Below, piece after piece: positions 43,183 to 51,699 of a stretch of DNA of 64,000 nt (the first letter of the stretch is position 1; each line of letters starts with the position of its first letter). Source of the DNA: an uncultured Candidatus Melainabacteria bacterium (GTDB taxonomy: Bacteria > Cyanobacteriota > Vampirovibrionia > Gastranaerophilales > Gastranaerophilaceae); contig CAKUZW010000002.1 in the NCBI GenBank assembly GCA_934718135.1, forward strand, positions 124,001-188,000, written 5' to 3'. Made by a program: the position numbers and the translations under genes. Below the pieces are notes generated by a model. It was not told where the DNA came from, made no database searches, and saw nothing but the letters and a program-made list of their open reading frames with translations.

Positions 43183-43812
43183 TTATATATTTATAATTTC
43201 ATTAAATTTCTTTTCATATCCGATTGTAGATTTTTGGTTATGCCCAGGATGAACAACCACATCATCAGGAAGTTTAAATAAAACATCTTTAACACTATGT
43301 TTTATCTTATCAAAATCTCCTCCAGGGAAATCCGTCCTTCCGACACTTCTGAAAAACAACGTATCACCTGAGAATAAATCATTATCAATCAAATAACACA
43401 TCCCACCCTGAGTATGTCCCGGGGTTGAAATTGCCTTGATTTTTGTTTTTCCGATAAAAAACTCATCCCCATCTTTTACAAAATGAGAAATTTTTGCAAA
43501 TTCAGGAGGTCTAACCCCTGTGAAATATTGAATCATACTTGGAGCAGCCTGAACTTGTTCTTCATCTTCTTTTGCCATATAAGTATCAACATTGAATTCT
43601 TTTTCAAAACTGCTAACCCCTAAAATATGGTCAAAATGCCCATGGGTAAGCAAAATATACTTCAACTTAACACCTGATTGTTTTATCGCATTGACAAATT
43701 CTTCATTAAAATCAGAACAATCAATCAAAACGGCTTCTTTAGACTCAACATCCGTAACAAGATAATTATTTGCGTCAATCGGACCTTCAACAAAAACTTT
43801 GATATCAATCAT
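43183..43812 (-). CDS. Metallo-beta-lactamase-fold hydrolase (glyoxalase II-like)
   Basis: The 209-residue protein carries the metal motif LLTHGHFDHILGV (THxHxDH), a further His in STPGHTQGGMCYLIDN, the bridging Asp in DLFSGDTLFFRSVGRTDFPG and a final His in VVHPGHNQKS. These are the residues of YcbL/glyoxalase II-type thioesterases. It probably hydrolyses a thioester such as S-lactoylglutathione or bacillithiol-like adducts; the substrate is unknown. Its start overlaps the stop of kdsA by one base. Confidence 0.88.
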   Translation of the reverse strand: MIDIKVFVEGPIDANNYLVTDVESKEAVLIDCSDFNEEFVNAIKQSGVKLKYILLTHGHFDHILGVSSFEKEFNVDTYMAKEDEEQVQAAPSMIQYFTGVRPPEFAKISHFVKDGDEFFIGKTKIKAISTPGHTQGGMCYLIDNDLFSGDTLFFRSVGRTDFPGGDFDKIKHSVKDVLFKLPDDVVVHPGHNQKSTIGYEKKFNEIINI

Positions 43813-44639
43813 TATTTGCCCCGCACTAGTTCAAAAATACTTTTGCACATTGCAAATAATTTTTCGGCATCTTTTAAAGCAATCATATTTGGACCGTCAC
43901 AAAGTGCTTTATCTGGACTTGGGTGAACTTCAAAGAACAATGAATTTGCACCAACAGCCATAGCTGCTTTGGCAAGATATGGAACAAATCTTCTATCTCC
44001 GCCCGAACTTGTACCGTTTGCCCCCGGAAGTTGCACACTATGAGTGGCATCAAACACAACAGGGTACCCAAAATTTTGCATTATAGGAATTCCTCTGAAA
44101 TCAACAACCAAATTGTTATACCCAAAACTTGTGCCTCTATCAGTAATCAAGATATTTGAATTACCGGAATCTTCAACTTTTTTAATCAAACTTCCCATTT
44201 GCTCAGGAGCCAAAAATTGACCTTTTTTGATATTGATAATTTTACCGGTTTTAGCAGCAGCAACAAGCAAATCTGTTTGGCGGCATAAAAATGCAGGAAT
44301 TTGCAAAATATCAGCAACTTCTGCAACTCGAGCAGCCTGCTGTGGAGTATGAATATCAGTTACAATCGGCAAATCATATTTTTCTTTAACCTGAGCCAAC
44401 ATCTCTAAGCCTTTTTCAAGCCCCGGTCCTCTGAAAGAAGTTATAGAAGAGCGGTTCGCCTTGTCAAAAGATGACTTAAAAACATAATTTATACCTAATT
44501 TCTTAGTAATTTCTTTTAAACCTGCAGCGGTTTCATTTAAAATTTCTTGGCTTTCAATAGCACAAGGACCGGCTAAGATAGTCAACTTATCTCCACCAAT
44601 CTCAAAATCCCTTAATTTAATTCTCTTAATATTTTCCAT
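43812..44639 (-). CDS. kdsA: 3-deoxy-8-phosphooctulonate synthase (Kdo-8-P synthase)
   Basis: I start at ATG 44639 (MENIKRIKLRDFEIG), since the longer frame to 44771 crosses the promoter and encodes an unrelated hydrophobic run. The 275-residue enzyme has LTILAGPCAIES, FKSSFDKANRSS, FRGPGLEKGL, VTDIHTPQQA and FDATHSVQLPG, all KdsA hallmarks. It condenses phosphoenolpyruvate with arabinose 5-phosphate, the first committed step to Kdo for lipopolysaccharide, so the cell should have an outer membrane with Kdo. The promoter predicts a leaderless mRNA. Confidence 0.95.
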   Translation of the reverse strand: MENIKRIKLRDFEIGGDKLTILAGPCAIESQEILNETAAGLKEITKKLGINYVFKSSFDKANRSSITSFRGPGLEKGLEMLAQVKEKYDLPIVTDIHTPQQAARVAEVADILQIPAFLCRQTDLLVAAAKTGKIINIKKGQFLAPEQMGSLIKKVEDSGNSNILITDRGTSFGYNNLVVDFRGIPIMQNFGYPVVFDATHSVQLPGANGTSSGGDRRFVPYLAKAAMAVGANSLFFEVHPSPDKALCDGPNMIALKDAEKLFAMCKSIFELVRGK

Positions 44640-44674
44640 AACCTGATTATATGTAAAATATAGCAAAATTACAA
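44640..44674 (-). promoter_or_regulatory. kdsA promoter, leaderless type
   Basis: On the minus strand TTGTAA (44674-44669) is 17 bases from TATAAT (44651-44646), which ends six bases before the kdsA ATG. Confidence 0.7.
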
Positions 44675-44688
44675 GGGAATTGAGAAGA

Positions 44689-44717
44689 TTGAAATGAAGC
44701 AAAATCTTTGATAAAAT
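44689..44717 (+). promoter_or_regulatory. Promoter of the 44725 gene, leaderless type
   Basis: TTGAAA (44689-44694) and TAAAAT (44712-44717) are 17 bases apart; the -10 ends seven bases before ATG 44725. It lies back to back with the kdsA promoter. Confidence 0.65.
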
Positions 44718-44724
44718 AAAGTTT

Positions 44725-45132
44725 ATGAAAAAAGAAAAATGGTATAATAAAAAAATTCCAATAAAATACATATTTATTGCATTTATTCTAATATTTTTTA
44801 GTTCAATATTTCTACCAAAACCAGAATTGTCTTGTTCTAAAACAGATGATATCTGTTATTATTATTCTGTAAATTTTCAAGGGAAAAGAAAATTACAAAA
44901 AACGTTTAAAATTTCTGACATTGATACATATGAGATTACAAACCATACAGGAGGGAGAGGAGGTATGACAACATATACCTCAATCATATACCTAAAAAAT
45001 GGAGAAAAAATTGATTTAGATTTTAGTACATGTAGCTTTACAAGAGCAGATAATATTGTCCAAAATATTCTCACTCTTGAAAATTACCAAATTAAAAGTT
45101 CTTATTGGAAAAGTATATTTGGAGGATATTAA
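44725..45132 (+). CDS. Small membrane-anchored protein, unknown
   Basis: The 135-residue protein has one N-terminal membrane helix (YIFIAFILIFFSSIFLP) and a small beta-rich domain (FKISDIDTYEITNHTGGRGG; TSIIYLKNGEKIDLDF) that looks like a periplasmic or bPH-type fold. Two Cys pairs (SCSKTDDICYYY) may form a disulphide. It is a single gene facing the SPOR gene with a two-base gap between stops. The function is unknown. Confidence 0.6.
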   Translation: MKKEKWYNKKIPIKYIFIAFILIFFSSIFLPKPELSCSKTDDICYYYSVNFQGKRKLQKTFKISDIDTYEITNHTGGRGGMTTYTSIIYLKNGEKIDLDFSTCSFTRADNIVQNILTLENYQIKSSYWKSIFGGY

Positions 45133-45134
45133 AC

Positions 45135-45914
45135 CTAATCAACTATCACTCTTGCAGGGAAATTGCTTTTTAGCAAGTTATTTGCTGCCTGTTGTGCTTT
45201 TTCTCGTGAAGTATAAGAACCAACCTGCAAGGTATAATATCCGTTCAAGTTTTTAACAATCGGAGTAACTCCAAGTCCTGCATCTTGAATAATTGATTTT
45301 GCAACTTCAGCTTGCTTTTCTGTTGCATAATAACCAACAACAACTTTTGCGTTAACAATTTGAGCCGGTGTTGGAGCTTGGTGCGATGTTACAGGAATAG
45401 CTGCTTGTTGAGTTTGAGCATTTTGAGAATGCTTAGCTTGGTCTTGAGTGGAAGGTTGAGTAACTTTAGATTGGGTCTCTTGTACTTTTTGTTCCGCTTT
45501 TTGAGAATTCAACATATCAGCCATTTCTGCTTCCATTTGACCTACAGTTTTCTTTCTATGGTTTGGAAGAACTACTTTCTCATCAAGTTCAGGTGAAAAC
45601 ATATCTTCATCCCCAACTTTTTTCCCGGAATCATCCATTTGAATTCTTTTCAACCTCTCATCTATTACTGAACCGTAACTATTATCATCACTATCATCAT
45701 CCATTGTTGAAGAAACTTCAGTATCATCAGAAATTCCAACATCTACATTTGGAGATAATATTTTTGCAAATCCGAGAATTATCAAAAGCCCGATAATAAA
45801 TACGGACACAAACACTGTCATATCTTTATTAGGGCCTTTTTTAACCTTCTTTTTATAATCACTATAACTAAAGTGAGCGGTGGTATTTTCATATTTATCA
45901 GAATCTTTTAGCAT
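45135..45914 (-). CDS. SPOR-domain membrane protein
   Basis: The 259-residue protein has a cytoplasmic head, one membrane helix (VFVSVFIIGLLIILGFAKIL), a Gln/Ser/Thr-rich periplasmic linker, and a C-terminal SPOR domain (VVGYYATEKQAEVAKSIIQD; YYTLQVGSYTSREKAQQAAN). SPOR domains bind denuded septal peptidoglycan, so it is likely recruited to division sites, as FtsN or DedD are. Its start overlaps the end of the DUF366 gene. Confidence 0.85.
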   Translation of the reverse strand: MLKDSDKYENTTAHFSYSDYKKKVKKGPNKDMTVFVSVFIIGLLIILGFAKILSPNVDVGISDDTEVSSTMDDDSDDNSYGSVIDERLKRIQMDDSGKKVGDEDMFSPELDEKVVLPNHRKKTVGQMEAEMADMLNSQKAEQKVQETQSKVTQPSTQDQAKHSQNAQTQQAAIPVTSHQAPTPAQIVNAKVVVGYYATEKQAEVAKSIIQDAGLGVTPIVKNLNGYYTLQVGSYTSREKAQQAANNLLKSNFPARVIVD

Positions 45915-46468
45915 TAAACACCTCTTACTTTCGTACTTGCAAGGACAATATCATCAATTTCTTCACTATAATTTTTCATAATTTCAATAGCAAATTCTTT
46001 TATATCTTCAATTCCTAAATCGCTTTTCAGTGCAGAAACAGGAATTGGAGCACCTTCAGATAGAATATTAACACCCGTGTGGATGAGAATTGATGTCAGT
46101 GATTTTGTTGCAATTGATACGGACATTTTCTTATCATTCACAAACAAATCATCGCCACTTCTTCTAACCTTGAAACCTCTTTTTTCAAGAGCTTCTTTTA
46201 TGCAACAAATCAAAAGTCTTTGCCTGAAAACACCTTCAACCAAATTGACATTAAACTGTTCAGTAATGAAACTAAGCATATATTTGCTATAAATCGGTTC
46301 ATTATTAATAACATCTTCAATATCAACCATTTCGGTCAATTTAACTTCGCATTTGCCACAAAAAGCAACAATTGCATCCCCTTGAATTTTAAAATTTTTA
46401 TAAATCCAATGTGGTGCAAGTTGAGATCCAATATATTTAATTTCTTTATCTATGAATAGAGTTTTCAT
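45914..46468 (-). CDS. DUF366 family protein
   Basis: ATG 46468 (MKTLFIDKEIKYIGSQL) lies five bases after the queC stop; an in-frame TTG at 46480 overlaps queC. The ~184-residue protein matches the DUF366 family, seen in archaea and scattered bacteria, with SQLAPHWIYKNFKIQGDAIV, FCGKCEV, RLLICCIKEALEKRGFKVRR and a HTGVNILSEGAPIP segment. No activity is established. Tight linkage to queC suggests a link to 7-deazaguanine or tRNA metabolism, but this is inference. Confidence 0.75.
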   Translation of the reverse strand: MKTLFIDKEIKYIGSQLAPHWIYKNFKIQGDAIVAFCGKCEVKLTEMVDIEDVINNEPIYSKYMLSFITEQFNVNLVEGVFRQRLLICCIKEALEKRGFKVRRSGDDLFVNDKKMSVSIATKSLTSILIHTGVNILSEGAPIPVSALKSDLGIEDIKEFAIEIMKNYSEEIDDIVLASTKVRGV

Positions 46469-46472
46469 CTTC

Positions 46473-47141
46473 TTACCCAAACAATAGTTTTATATAATGA
46501 GTGTCATGATTTGCTTGAAGGGCATGCTTCAACCTTGAGCATGACTCACATATCCCGCAATGCTTTGCCCCACCTTGATAACAGCTTTGAACCAGTTCAA
46601 GAGGTACTTTATGCTGCAAAGCTAACATGACTATATCATTTTTGACATAATTTATCAAGGGTGCAACCACTTTTGGCTTCTTTTGAGTAGAAAATTCAAA
46701 TTCTTTATTTAGGGAGTCGATAAATTCTTGAGTATTATCAGGAAAAGTTTGTCCTTCCTCTTTATTTGCTCCAATCAAAATATAATCGTAATCTTGGGAA
46801 TCTGCAAATGAGGCGGCAATATTTAAAAACAGCCCGTTACGATTTGGAACCCAAACTAATTTTGCAGAATTTTCGGGATTATCAAGTTCAACTCCTGTCG
46901 GAACATCTTTGACTGAAACAAGAGAAGTATTTGTAATTTCTTTTAACCAATCCAGTTTTATAACCTTATGTTCAACATTATAAAATTCACAAATTTTTCG
47001 AGAAGCTTCAATTTCTTTTTCTACAGACTTTTGTCCATAATCAAAAGTCAAAGCTAAAGTTATATTTAACTCTTCCCGTTTAAGTCCTAAACTTACTAAT
47101 GAATCAAGTCCGCCTGATAATAAAATTATTGATTTTGGCAT
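46473..47141 (-). CDS. queC: 7-cyano-7-deazaguanine synthase QueC
   Basis: The 222-residue enzyme has the PP-loop SGGLDSLVSLGL near the start, then LTFDYGQKSVEKEIEASRKI, VWVPNRNGLFLNIAASFAD and the zinc-binding C-terminal cysteines in SCYQGGAKHCGICESCSR. It converts 7-carboxy-7-deazaguanine to preQ0 with ATP and ammonia, in the queuosine pathway. No other queuosine genes are nearby. It is flanked by a HEAT protein upstream (2-base gap) and DUF366 downstream. GGGAG precedes ATG. Confidence 0.95.
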   Translation of the reverse strand: MPKSIILLSGGLDSLVSLGLKREELNITLALTFDYGQKSVEKEIEASRKICEFYNVEHKVIKLDWLKEITNTSLVSVKDVPTGVELDNPENSAKLVWVPNRNGLFLNIAASFADSQDYDYILIGANKEEGQTFPDNTQEFIDSLNKEFEFSTQKKPKVVAPLINYVKNDIVMLALQHKVPLELVQSCYQGGAKHCGICESCSRLKHALQANHDTHYIKLLFG

Positions 47142-47143
47142 TT

Positions 47144-48112
47144 TTATTCTCCCGTTTCATATTCATCAAGAATTGCAACCGCTTCCATTTTTAGGGCATC
47201 AGAATATTTTGGAGAATTAATCACTTCATCCAAAATATCTCTATCAGACATATTATATAAAGCAATCAGGGCATTTTTCTTGACTTCTTCATTCGAATCT
47301 TCAATCATGCACTTCTTTATAGTATCAAAAGCTTTCGGATTATCACAATCCATAAGGGCTTCAATTGCATTTATTCGAACTTGAGAGGATTCATCCGTTA
47401 AAGAGTTTTTCAAAGCCTTATAAACTCTTTCATTTGTTCCAAATCCCATTTTGGTCAAAGCTTCAATCGCACGTTCTTTCAAGAATGAAAACTTGTCCAT
47501 AATTCCTTGTTTTGTTTCAATAATACTCACAAGCGGGTCTAAAGCTCTTGTATCCCCCAAAAGCCCGAGAGCAGAAACCGCAGATTCGCGAAGATAAACA
47601 GATTTTTCATCTTCATCTTTCACAACATCAATCAATGGAGCAACAGCAAATCTATCACCTATTCGCCCTAATGCATCGGCACATGCCAGACGAACTTTAT
47701 AATTTTCGTTTTTGTTGTTCAAACAATATAGTAAAGAAGAAACAACATCTGTATTTTTTTGATTAGCAATTGCTTTTGCACTCATAACACGAACATTTAT
47801 AAACTTTTCTTTGGTATCTTCATCTTGAGTTGAAGCATTTTTCAATAACAAAATATCAACCAAAACTTCCAAGCTCGTTGGATCTCGATACATATCAACA
47901 CAACGAATTAAATACATTATAACATCAGGATTTTGAGCATTTGCAAGTAAATAATTATAAATTTTAATCAAATCTTTATCACTATACTTAGATTTTAAAT
48001 CCTTAATATTTGAAGTAATAACATTATAATCAGAGTCCGAAAATAAACCGCAATTCTCTGCTATCAATTTTAAATCCAAATTTGTGTTACTATCCACTAT
48101 CAATCCTCGCAA
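47144..48112 (-). CDS. HEAT-repeat (PBS-lyase-type) scaffold protein
   Basis: The protein of up to 322 residues is built of short helical HEAT repeats: VRLACADALGRIGDRFAVAP, LRESAVSALGLLGDTRALDP, LKERAIEALTKMGFGTNERV, VRINAIEALMDCDNPKAFDT and VKKNALIALYNMSDRD. Such repeats bind proteins, and related ones occur in phycobilin lyases and many other scaffolds. I list TTG 48112, six bases after a TATAAT; GTG 48097 with GCGAGG at seven bases is at least as likely. It heads the queC-DUF366-SPOR gene run. Confidence 0.8.
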   Translation of the reverse strand: MRGLIVDSNTNLDLKLIAENCGLFSDSDYNVITSNIKDLKSKYSDKDLIKIYNYLLANAQNPDVIMYLIRCVDMYRDPTSLEVLVDILLLKNASTQDEDTKEKFINVRVMSAKAIANQKNTDVVSSLLYCLNNKNENYKVRLACADALGRIGDRFAVAPLIDVVKDEDEKSVYLRESAVSALGLLGDTRALDPLVSIIETKQGIMDKFSFLKERAIEALTKMGFGTNERVYKALKNSLTDESSQVRINAIEALMDCDNPKAFDTIKKCMIEDSNEEVKKNALIALYNMSDRDILDEVINSPKYSDALKMEAVAILDEYETGE

Positions 48113-48290
48113 CCCAATATTATACTAAATCGCATCTTTTTTCAAGAGATAACCCCTTCAAAATCAGATATATAAATGATTAACACTTTTTAGAAATTTT
48201 AATTGTAACGATTTTGTAAAAATAGGGCAAAAAAATAAATGCTTTGACTTAAAATAATTGTGTAGTAGTTATTAGACTAAATGGTGTGAA

Positions 48291-49184
48291 ATGAATATAG
48301 ACTCAATTAAAAATTATCCCACCGGAATTCTGGTCAAACAAAAGCCAATGTACGGACTTGAGAACAGACAGAAGAGTACGAGTGCGGATTTATGTGACAA
48401 AAAAAGTGTGGATAGAGAATATTATAGCGGCAGCTTTACCGGAGGGATAAACGGAGCTGCCGCTAGTGTTTCCAAAGGTAAGGCTCAAAGTTTTATGCAT
48501 AAAACCTTTAACAAAATTCTTCACCTTTGTAATGACAACACGGTTATTGCTCAAAACTTGGTAGCATTAGTTCTTGCAACAACTCTTAGACCTGCAGCAA
48601 TTATGTCTTTACCGGGAAAAGATAAAGATGATAAAGTTTACGCTTCAGGGCATGCTATCGCTTCCGGACTTATCGGTTTCGGATTTTCAAGTATCATTAT
48701 GTATCCGCTAGACCAGGCAGCTAAAAAAGCCAAAGGAAAAATCCAAGATTTGGCAAATACTGTTGAGCTTATGAAAACAAATGTTTCAGAATTAACAGAT
48801 GCACAACTTGAAAATCTTGGAAAATTAAAGAAAAAATATAAATTTAATGATTTTAAAGAACTTGAAAACAATCAAACAATTAAAAAATACAAATCTGTAT
48901 TTAATGTTGAGAATTTAGAAGATTTGTTACACTCAAAAGCATTTGAAAGAACAACAAAAGTTCTTAATATGGCACCGGATGTATTTATATTTGGTATTGC
49001 TAAAGCAATGTTGACAGTTGCTTTAATTCCACCAATTATGAAATACATATTTGGAGTAGAAAAGAAATCAAAAGCTCCTCAAAATGCAACTCAACAAAAT
49101 CAAGTTCAAAATCAACCACAACCAAATCCGATTTCGTCAATGGTTAAACCGGAAATGGGCAAATTCGCAGGAGGGCTAAAATAA
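48291..49184 (+). CDS. Membrane protein, RP-D-K-A paralogue family
   Basis: The 297-residue protein starts with a Lys/Ser/Asn-rich stretch and the motif GSFTGGINGAA (about 46-56). A membrane region carries LRPAAIMSLPGKDKDDKVYA, then SGHAIASGLIGFGFSSIIMY, matching the RP...D..K.A segment of the 15.2-16.3 kb proteins. A long helical domain (VELMKTNVSELTDAQLENLG) follows, then another membrane segment and a Gln/Pro-rich tail. Its stop overlaps the start of the next gene, also of this family. The function is unknown. Confidence 0.7.
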   Translation: MNIDSIKNYPTGILVKQKPMYGLENRQKSTSADLCDKKSVDREYYSGSFTGGINGAAASVSKGKAQSFMHKTFNKILHLCNDNTVIAQNLVALVLATTLRPAAIMSLPGKDKDDKVYASGHAIASGLIGFGFSSIIMYPLDQAAKKAKGKIQDLANTVELMKTNVSELTDAQLENLGKLKKKYKFNDFKELENNQTIKKYKSVFNVENLEDLLHSKAFERTTKVLNMAPDVFIFGIAKAMLTVALIPPIMKYIFGVEKKSKAPQNATQQNQVQNQPQPNPISSMVKPEMGKFAGGLK

Positions 49185-50071
49185 TGAATATTCCATCAAT
49201 TCAAACAAACAATTTTAACTCTCAATACATTAGAAGTAACAATCCTTATGCAAATAAAAATAACCGACAATTAAAATCCGGTATTTCTTATAACCAACAA
49301 GCATTTACAGGAAATATCGAAGTACCGTTAAAATCAAAATTGTTATCTCCATTTACAAAAGGAATGGATAAATTTACTACATGGTTGTCAAATGCTTATA
49401 CAGAAAAACTTTACACAAGTAAAGCCGCAAAATTCCTAGCAAAGAAAACAGACAACTTGAAAAGTGTAGTTGATCACATGCAAGTTATCGGTTCTGTTAT
49501 CATTTCAGGAATGTATATGATTCAAACATTGAGAAACAAACAAATGGATGATGATAGAAAAAGAACTTTAGCAATCAACCAAGGTTTGACATTTGCACTT
49601 TCAACACTTGGATCATACACAATTGATGGTCTGCTTGATAAAAAATGGGAAAAATTAACAGCAAAATACGCACAAAAAGAAACCGGCGACAATACAATTT
49701 GGCAAAAATTGGAAGACCTGAATGCTAAAAACCTTGCGAAATTTGAAAAAGATAAAGCAGCAGGCATAATCGAAAAAAGTGAAAAGTTCAGACCAACAAG
49801 CGTACTTGATTACGTAACTAAGAACATTAAAGACTCAGACCTTGAAGCTCGTCTAAAAGGTATGAGCGTTCTTAAAAAACTTGTTGTATTCGGTACAGTT
49901 TACAGATTCGTAGCACCGGTTGCAGTTACTCCATTTGCATCATGGATTGGAAATAAAATTGTTGCAAAGAAAAATGAAAAAGCAGAAAATGCAATTGCAA
50001 CAAACAATACTCCACAACCGACAAAAGCAGAAGAAAACAAAACTGAAAAAGACCAAAAAGCAACAGCTTAA
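49184..50071 (+). CDS. Membrane protein, RP-D-K-A paralogue family (divergent)
   Basis: The 295-residue protein has an Asn/Tyr-rich N-terminus with QQAFTGNIEV (about 38-47), a helical region, then IQTLRNKQMDDDRKRTLAIN, QGLTFALSTLGSYTIDG, aligning loosely with the family segment (Arg, Asp, Lys/Arg, Ala positions). A further hydrophobic stretch (VVFGTVYRFVAPVAVTPFAS) and a polar tail follow. It is translationally coupled to the upstream paralogue (ATG overlaps TAA). The pair probably forms one membrane complex. Confidence 0.65.
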   Translation: MNIPSIQTNNFNSQYIRSNNPYANKNNRQLKSGISYNQQAFTGNIEVPLKSKLLSPFTKGMDKFTTWLSNAYTEKLYTSKAAKFLAKKTDNLKSVVDHMQVIGSVIISGMYMIQTLRNKQMDDDRKRTLAINQGLTFALSTLGSYTIDGLLDKKWEKLTAKYAQKETGDNTIWQKLEDLNAKNLAKFEKDKAAGIIEKSEKFRPTSVLDYVTKNIKDSDLEARLKGMSVLKKLVVFGTVYRFVAPVAVTPFASWIGNKIVAKKNEKAENAIATNNTPQPTKAEENKTEKDQKATA

Positions 50072-50090
50072 TAATATACAAAACATAAAC

Positions 50091-50122
50091 AAAAAGAGGT
50101 TCAAAATTATGAGCCTCTTTTT
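50091..50122 (+). terminator. Intrinsic terminator
   Basis: AAAAAGAGGTTC (50091-50102) pairs with GAGCCTCTTTTT (50111-50122) with one G-U, then a T-run. Confidence 0.8.
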
Positions 50123-50152
50123 TGTTGTTCTAAATAATTATTTCTATAAAAT

Positions 50153-50647
50153 TTACAATTTTTTCGGTTTACAGAAGTATGGGTTATTTTCATATTTTGT
50201 CCAAACTAAATATCCCCTATTACCCTTGATTGTTTGGGTTCCTGCAACATAATAAGAAACTTTTCCTGTTTTAGGATCTGTTTTTGAATTAAATATTTCC
50301 AATTCCATTTTTTCAGGTTCAGTCTGACGAGATTTAGAAGTCATTGCTTCATATAATTCATCAACTTGAACACTTGGAAATGCACAATCCACTTGATATG
50401 TTCCTTCTGATGATTTTAGCGTTTCTTGGAATTTGCACATTCCATTTCTCCAACCGATAATTTTTCTTGTAGTTTCAAAAGATTCCCCTTCAAACTCTGA
50501 AGGTGTTGATTCTGAATATGCATCACAATCCTTGAAATGTTTTATAAAATTCTTTGAATATTTAACATATTCCGCAGCAAAAACACAAGTTAAACTAACC
50601 CCTGCTGCAATTAATAGAGTAAGCATAATACCAAAAGTTTTTTTCAT
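50153..50647 (-). CDS. Small secreted protein, unknown
   Basis: ATG 50647 follows GGAGGAGAAGAGT; a longer frame to 50680 lacks support. The 164-residue protein has a signal peptide (MKKTFGIMLTLLIAAGVSLT, cleavage near VFAAEY). The mature part has four or five cysteines (FKDCDAYSE; RNGMCKFQ; VDCAFPS; PYFCKPKKL), probably disulphide-bonded in the periplasm. It recalls small gut-bacterial secreted proteins of unknown role. It converges with the 49184 gene. Confidence 0.7.
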   Translation of the reverse strand: MKKTFGIMLTLLIAAGVSLTCVFAAEYVKYSKNFIKHFKDCDAYSESTPSEFEGESFETTRKIIGWRNGMCKFQETLKSSEGTYQVDCAFPSVQVDELYEAMTSKSRQTEPEKMELEIFNSKTDPKTGKVSYYVAGTQTIKGNRGYLVWTKYENNPYFCKPKKL

Positions 50648-50799
50648 ACTCTTCTCCTCCATATCTTTCTTTAGCAACATTATATCAAAAATTCCGGATT
50701 AGTAAAGTTAATAAAAATTTTAAATCAATAATAAGATTTAAACAGAAATTAGAAATCTCATTATTTTGTATGATTACAAAAATTTTAGAAATGCTAACA

Positions 50800-50877
50800 T
50801 AACAATATACTCCTTAGAGACTAAGATACACATATCCCTAATCAACAGCTATGCACCTCAGTACATAGCTTTTTTTT
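50800..50877 (+). ncRNA. Candidate small RNA ending in an intrinsic terminator
   Basis: A TGC-TAACAT extended -10 (about 50792-50800) is followed by a CTTAG-AGA-CTAAG hairpin (50813-50825) and a terminator AGCTATG (50847-50853) with CATAGCT (50864-50870) plus a T-run to 50877. No frame of note exists in it and no plus-strand gene ends close upstream. The terminator is convincing; the transcript is inferred. Confidence 0.35.
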
Positions 50878-50880
50878 ATT

Positions 50881-51699
50881 ATTAGGGAGAAGGAAATAGG
50901 GGAATAAGGAAATAAGTTCGTTACGGTTTTTCTGTCATTCTGAAAGCTTAGAAAATTTGTGTGAAGAATGAACACAAAATTTTCTTGCTATTCAGAATCT
51001 ATCAATGTTGATTTAAATTAAGGGAATAAGGAAAAAGGAACAGGGAAATAAGTTCTTTACAGGAAATATTATATACATGTCATTACGAGGAAAACGAACC
51101 GAGCAGAGTGCGGAGCTGTCTGCCAAAACGATAGGCTGTCCGCAGGACATATTTGGCAGACACGGAGTCACGTTTATGGCGAGGTGAAGTGTCAGACAGA
51201 AACACAGCGTGACGTAGTAATCCCTAACAAATTATGCAATTGGAAACCTTGTCAGGGATTGCGACACTGGAAGCCATTGCCTAATATGAAAAATAACTTT
51301 TCAAGACCCGTTCGCAATGACATGAATAATAAAAATATGTCGGCTTTACCAAGCAATAAGTAGGGTGGGCTCACTAGCCCACCGATAAAGATAAATCAAA
51401 TTCTTTTGTTCACTTTTTCTTTTTTATTTCGAAGAAAATTTAACAAATTAGGCAATGATAAAACTTGTCAGGGATTGTTACGTCGCTTCGTACACCAAAA
51501 TACAAATAATAACGAAAATTCTCCTCACAATGACATGAATAATAAAAACTGTAATGAACTTATCAACTTATTCACTTATAGAGTTATTGACTACAAAAAG
51601 ATTCTTCGGCTAAAGCCTCAGAATGACGAAAAAACGTAAAGACCTTAGAGCCTTAGTGCCTTAATGCCTCTTGTAACAAACCTATTTCCTTTTCCCTTA
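50881..51699. repeat. Intergenic repeat mosaic, about 0.8 kb
   Basis: No gene is supported here. The stretch strings together modules seen at the prepilin loci: the purine tract GGAAATAAGTTCGTTACGG (about 50890-50935, 51030-51060), the TTCAGAATCTATCAATGTTGAT piece, two diverged R1 copies (51240-51330 and 51439-51550), a GGTGGGCTCACTAGCCCACC palindrome (51364-51383), and CAGAATGACGAAAAAACG (51611-51628). It could represent a former prepilin locus whose pilin part was lost. Confidence 0.75.
51117..51162. repeat. 11-bp inverted repeat hairpin in repeat mosaic
   Basis: TGTCTGCCAAA (51117-51127) and TTTGGCAGACA (51152-51162) are perfect complements, with an inner GTCC-GCA-GGAC hairpin. It is more GC-rich than its surroundings. 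Confidence 0.75.

Noticed and set aside
44640..44771. N-terminal hydrophobic extension of kdsA
   Set aside because: The region holds two back-to-back promoters and overlaps the 44725 gene; KdsA proteins begin close to MENIKRIK.
51406..51639. A 77-codon plus-strand gene
   Set aside because: It translates only intergenic repeat modules, ends without a class III signal, and has no ribosome site.
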